Source: Thermoflexus hugenholtzii JAD2
Lineage (GTDB): Bacteria > Chloroflexota > Dehalococcoidia > SHYB01
Direction of reading: 5' to 3'
NCBI GenBank assembly: GCA_945861815.1
Contig: CAMAVV010000066.1
Location: 1-8,037 of the forward strand
Length of the DNA stretch: 8,037 nt
In this document: piece by piece, positions 5,181 through 8,037 of the stretch
Layout: each line of letters starts with the position of its first letter
Position numbering within the stretch: position 1 is the stretch's first letter
Program-made: the position numbers and the translations under genes
The notes under the pieces: generated by a model
Database searches by the model: none
Seen by the model: only the letters and a program-made list of their open reading frames with translations
What the model was told of the DNA's origin: nothing

Positions 5181-6365
5181 ATGAGCGAACGTATCGTGGG
5201 CGAGCTGAACCCGCCCGAACGCATCCTGCTTGGCCCTGGCCCGGCGAACATCCCGCCTCGCGTCCACAAGGCCATGACCACGCCTCTCCTCGGGCACCTC
5301 GACCCTGCCTTCCTCGCCATAATGGACGAAACGGTGCACATGCTCCGCCTCGTCTTCAAGACGGCCAACAAGCTGACCATCCCCGTCTCCGGCACAGGCT
5401 CCGCCGGTATGGAAGCCGCCCTCTGCAACGTCATCGAGCCTGGCGATACGGTCGTCGTTGGCGTCAAAGGCTACTTCGGCGAGCGCATCACCGATATGGC
5501 GGCGCGCTACGGCGCAAAGGTCGTGCGCGTGGAAGGCGAATGGGGCAAGCCCCTCGCCCCGGCACAGTTCAAGGCGGCACTGGAGAAAGAGAAAAACGTC
5601 AAGCTTGTCGCCGTCGTTCATGCCGAAACATCGACCGGCATCCTTCAACCGCTCCCTGAACTGGCTCGCCTCGCCCACGACCACGGGGCGATGCTTCTTG
5701 CCGACACGGTGACTTCCCTCGGCGGCGTGGACGTGCGCATCGATGAGTGGGGCGTAGATATCGCCTACAGCGGCACGCAGAAATGCATCGGCTCGCCCCC
5801 AGGCCTCGCGCCGATCACTTTCGGCCCGCGCGCCCTTGAGGTCCTCCGCAATCGCAAAAGCAAAGTCGCCAATTGGTATCTGGACCTGACGATGCTCGAT
5901 AGGTATTGGGGCGCGGAGCGCACCTATCACCACACCGCCCCCATCACCATGATCTACGCCCTGCACGAGGCCCTCCGCGTCGTCCTGGAAGAAGGTCTCG
6001 AACAGCGCTTCGCGCGCCATCAGAAAGTTGCCTCTGCCTTTCGCGCAGGCGTCGAGGCTATGGGCCTCGGCCTCCTTGCGCCAGAGGGCTTTCGCGCGAA
6101 TCCACTGACGACGGTGAAGATTCCCCAGGGCGTTGACGATATGGCGATACGGGGCGCGCTCCTCAATGAATACAACATCGAGGTCGGCGGCGGCTTAGGC
6201 CCGCTCAAGGGCAAGGTCTGGCGCGTTGGACTGATGGGTTACAACGCAACTTCCAAGAACGTCTTTACCTTGCTGAGCGCCCTTGAGCAGTTGCTGCCGC
6301 GCCAGGGATTCAAGCCTCCCCCAGGCGCTGGCCTTGCGGCGGCGCAAAAGGCCCTAAGCGCCTAG
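5181..6365 (+). CDS. Class V aminotransferase, alanine/serine-glyoxylate type (AGXT-like)
   Basis: This PLP enzyme belongs to the group that transfers an amino group from alanine or serine to glyoxylate, giving glycine. The 394 residues match the family length (about 380-400). Seen in order: LLGPGPANIPPRV (16-28), GHLDP (38-42), SGTGSAGMEAAL (70-81), HAETSTG (147-153), ADTVTSLGG with the PLP-ring Asp175, the PLP-binding lysine K201 in YSGTQK, YHHTAPI (249-255), and GGGLGPLKGKVWRVGLMG with the carboxylate-binding Arg348. The pattern is very like mammalian AGXT. Related ureidoglycine-glyoxylate enzymes (PucG) look similar, so the amino donor is not certain. It is cytoplasmic. The ATG is fixed by GGAGG 4 bases upstream and a good promoter. 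It is divergent from the response regulator across 115 bp carrying a dyad. A GlcF-like gene, for the step producing glyoxylate, lies about 0.9 kb downstream on the other strand. Confidence 0.93.
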   Translation: MSERIVGELNPPERILLGPGPANIPPRVHKAMTTPLLGHLDPAFLAIMDETVHMLRLVFKTANKLTIPVSGTGSAGMEAALCNVIEPGDTVVVGVKGYFGERITDMAARYGAKVVRVEGEWGKPLAPAQFKAALEKEKNVKLVAVVHAETSTGILQPLPELARLAHDHGAMLLADTVTSLGGVDVRIDEWGVDIAYSGTQKCIGSPPGLAPITFGPRALEVLRNRKSKVANWYLDLTMLDRYWGAERTYHHTAPITMIYALHEALRVVLEEGLEQRFARHQKVASAFRAGVEAMGLGLLAPEGFRANPLTTVKIPQGVDDMAIRGALLNEYNIEVGGGLGPLKGKVWRVGLMGYNATSKNVFTLLSALEQLLPRQGFKPPPGAGLAAAQKALSA

Positions 6366-6404
6366 CGAGCTGTTGCTTGTTCAGTCAAACTGCGAGCTAC
6401 AAAT

Positions 6405-7244
6405 ATGCCGTACGACGCTCAGGCCACAAAACAATTTTACAACCGCTATCTCAATTTTGAATGGGAACGCCTCGAGGCCACGGCCTATGGCCGGTTGCAG
6501 GCTCTGATTCATTTGGAATTCATTGAGCGGTACTGCAAGCAAAATTACAGCGTGTTAGACGCCGGGTGTGGCCCAGGGCGCTTCAGCATCTTTATCGCAC
6601 GGATGGGAGCGAGAGTGACGCTCCTTGACCTCTCATCAGGTCAACTCAGACTTGCCAAAGAAAATATGACTCGCGAAAAGCTCCTTACCCAGACCGACGG
6701 ATTCCTAGAGGGTGACATTACTAATCTTTCCCGTTTTCCTGATAGTCATTTTGACCTTACCCTATGCCTTGGGGGACCGCTCTCCTATGCCTGCGAAAAA
6801 AGGTTCCAGGCTGCACGTGAATTAATCCGGGTGACCCGTCCGGGAGGAACTGTACTCGTAAGCGTCATGAGCCGCCTTGGTTCTACGATTCAAGGTCTGC
6901 AAAACCCAAAGGTCGATTGGAAGAAAGACTTCACACTCGAACGCGTTCGAAGTGTCATTGAGGAGGGAGACCTTCCCTGGTTCCCGTCTGCCCGTCTTTC
7001 AATACAGCATCCTGCAATGCATCTCTTTTCGGCAGACGAATTGAAAGAGTTGCTACCCGGATGCAAGGTTTTAGAAATAGCTGCGAGTAACGTCTGCGGG
7101 ACCGGCATGCCTTCCAGACTAGACGACATTGCGAAGAACGAAGCTAGTTGGCAGCTTGTCGTTAGTATCGAACGCGCTTTAAATCATCAAGCGGGATTGC
7201 TGGACAGCGGCAGTCATATCATTCTGGCTGTGCAACGCGCCTAG
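6405..7244 (+). CDS. Class I SAM-dependent methyltransferase, low-GC, probably acquired
   Basis: The 279-residue protein has a Rossmann methyltransferase fold. Motif I is VLDAGCGPGR (50-59), the acidic residue at the end of strand 2 is Asp75 in VTLLDLSSGQL, and FDLTLCLGGPLSYACEK followed by ELIRVTRPGGTVLVSV gives strands 4 and 5. The N-terminal YNRYLNFEWERLEATAYGRLQ is a conserved-looking helical cap. The substrate cannot be deduced; small molecules are commonest in this broad Methyltransf_11/25 group. The gene differs from its neighbours: bases 6421-6480 have 27 G+C of 60, and 7021-7080 have 25 of 60, against 39 of 60 in 5641-5700. No ribosome-binding site precedes ATG 6405; the preceding bases are GCTACAAAT. 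It may be translated from the aminotransferase transcript, 39 bp after its stop. Its TAG overlaps the stop of the convergent gene. Horizontal acquisition is the likely reading. Confidence 0.88.
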   Translation: MPYDAQATKQFYNRYLNFEWERLEATAYGRLQALIHLEFIERYCKQNYSVLDAGCGPGRFSIFIARMGARVTLLDLSSGQLRLAKENMTREKLLTQTDGFLEGDITNLSRFPDSHFDLTLCLGGPLSYACEKRFQAARELIRVTRPGGTVLVSVMSRLGSTIQGLQNPKVDWKKDFTLERVRSVIEEGDLPWFPSARLSIQHPAMHLFSADELKELLPGCKVLEIAASNVCGTGMPSRLDDIAKNEASWQLVVSIERALNHQAGLLDSGSHIILAVQRA

Positions 7245-8037
7245 TCCCGGTACGACTCGTCCAGCAGTTCCACGACATGCGCAACCCTGGCGCGCATCCC
7301 TGTGCGTTCGACGCCTTTTTGTAGCTGCAACATGCACCCTGGGTTCGCCGTGGCGATGATATCCGGCTTCACGGCTTCGACATTCGCCATCTTTTCATCG
7401 AGGAGCTTCGCCGACATCTCCGGCTGGGTGATGTTGTAGACGCCCGCCGCGCCACAGCACATATCGGCAGCCTGCATCTCGACGAGGGTGAGGCCGGGGA
7501 TAGCACGCAGCACCTTGCGCGGGGCCTCCTTGACTCGCTGGGCGTGTGCAAGGTGGCAGGAGTCCTGATAGGTGACCGTCCGGTCCAGCCTTTTTGTCCC
7601 AGGCGCCAACGGCAGCGCGGCGAGAAACTCATTCACGTCCTTGACCATCTTGCCGAACGCCTCGGCTTTCTTTTTGTAAGCAGGGTCGTCTTTTAACAGT
7701 TCGCCGTACTCTTTCATCGCCGAGCCGCACCCCGCCGAGTTGACGATGACCGCCTCTGCGCCGCTGGCCGAAAAGACATCTATATTCTTGCGGGCGAGGG
7801 TGCGCGCCGCCTCCCGCTCGCCGCTGTGCGCGCTCAGTGCGCCGCAGCAACCCTGCCTCTTCGGCACGACGACCTCACAGCCGTTGCGCGCCAGCACCCG
7901 CGCCGTCGCCTCGTTCACCGGGCCGTAGGTCAGTGGCATCACACAGCCGTTCAGCATCGCGACGCGCCGCTTCTTCACACCAACGGCGGGGACGACTTCG
8001 CCCTTCGGCGGTGAGTAGAACTTGGGCAGCGAAGGCA
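7241..8037 (-). CDS. glcF: Glycolate oxidase iron-sulfur subunit GlcF-like, C-terminal part (5' end outside window)
   Basis: GlcF carries the iron-sulfur clusters that, with the flavin subunits GlcD and GlcE, pass electrons from glycolate oxidation to the membrane quinone pool. The frame stays open to the window edge, so the start and the N-terminal ferredoxin-type [4Fe-4S] domain lie outside; 264 codons are visible against 400-450 in the family. A GTG at 7978 is internal: the upstream codons read PKFYSPPKGEVVPAVG, matching the usual linker. Two cysteine-rich CCG domains are complete: the first with NGCVMP (cysteine at 7945-7943), QGCCGA (near 7849) and SAGCGSAMKEYG; the second with DSCHLAHAQR, DMCCGAAGVYN and NPGCMLQLQKG. 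VVPKRQGCCGALSAHSG and MKEYGELL favour GlcF over other heterodisulfide-reductase-like proteins, though a lactate-oxidising relative is possible. No glcD/glcE is seen here; they may lie to the right. Its stop shares CTAG with the methyltransferase. Confidence 0.88.
   Translation of the reverse strand, partial: PSLPKFYSPPKGEVVPAVGVKKRRVAMLNGCVMPLTYGPVNEATARVLARNGCEVVVPKRQGCCGALSAHSGEREAARTLARKNIDVFSASGAEAVIVNSAGCGSAMKEYGELLKDDPAYKKKAEAFGKMVKDVNEFLAALPLAPGTKRLDRTVTYQDSCHLAHAQRVKEAPRKVLRAIPGLTLVEMQAADMCCGAAGVYNITQPEMSAKLLDEKMANVEAVKPDIIATANPGCMLQLQKGVERTGMRARVAHVVELLDESYRD

Noticed and set aside
5066..5467. Longer N-terminus for the response regulator (open frame up to 5467)
   Set aside because: It would run through the divergent promoter region and into the aminotransferase coding sequence. 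The receiver domain begins directly after the ATG at 5065.
5079..6020. 313-codon open frame on the minus strand opposite the aminotransferase
   Set aside because: It lies wholly antisense to a well-supported aminotransferase, has no recognisable family features in its His/Asp/Gly-rich translation, and is the mirror-frame artefact expected of GC-rich coding DNA.
6398..6403. TACAAA as a -10 box of the methyltransferase
   Set aside because: It sits one base before the ATG, so transcription would begin inside the coding sequence; no alternative start further in preserves the conserved N-terminal region.

Overview
The window is GC-rich bacterial chromosomal DNA, gene-dense, with eight protein-coding genes and no intergenic gap above about 150 bp. 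I see no tRNA, rRNA, CRISPR array or transposase. The organism cannot be named with confidence. High GC, very short or absent 5' leaders behind TACAAT-like -10 boxes at some genes, and the mix of families (RecF, Sir2, signal-less HtrA-like proteases, AGXT-type aminotransferase, GlcF) would fit a Chloroflexota/Dehalococcoidia-type genome. That is a weak inference from gene content.

Layout. Left (1-1457, + strand): the 3' half of recF, then a complete Sir2-family NAD-dependent deacylase with its own near-leaderless promoter. Centre (1480-5065, - strand), in transcription order: an atypical LuxR/NarL-type response regulator (5065-4442), a 12-helix MFS exporter (4353-3121), an HtrA-like protease with a PDZ domain (2974-2078), and directly after it a smaller trypsin-fold protease without PDZ (2067-1480). 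Right (5181-8037): an AGXT-type class V aminotransferase (+), a low-GC SAM-dependent methyltransferase (+), and the C-terminal two thirds of a GlcF-like iron-sulfur subunit (-) that runs off the right edge.

How the genes may work together. The regulator and the aminotransferase are divergently transcribed from a 115-bp region holding promoters for both and a near-perfect 9-bp-arm dyad midway between them. The aminotransferase (glyoxylate to glycine) and the GlcF-like protein (glycolate to glyoxylate) act in consecutive steps, suggesting glycolate salvage. The methyltransferase between them has clearly lower GC and no ribosome-binding site, and looks like an acquired insert; its stop codon and that of the GlcF-like gene share one CTAG. 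The regulator keeps its phosphoacceptor Asp but lacks the other conserved receiver residues, so it probably does not act by ordinary phosphorelay. Its likely targets are the divergent promoter and the MFS promoter, which has a direct repeat near -41 and -62.

The families are all known. The less ordinary points are the degenerate receiver with a candidate operator, the paired cytoplasmic HtrA-like proteases, and the foreign methyltransferase. I did not find evidence of a wholly new system.
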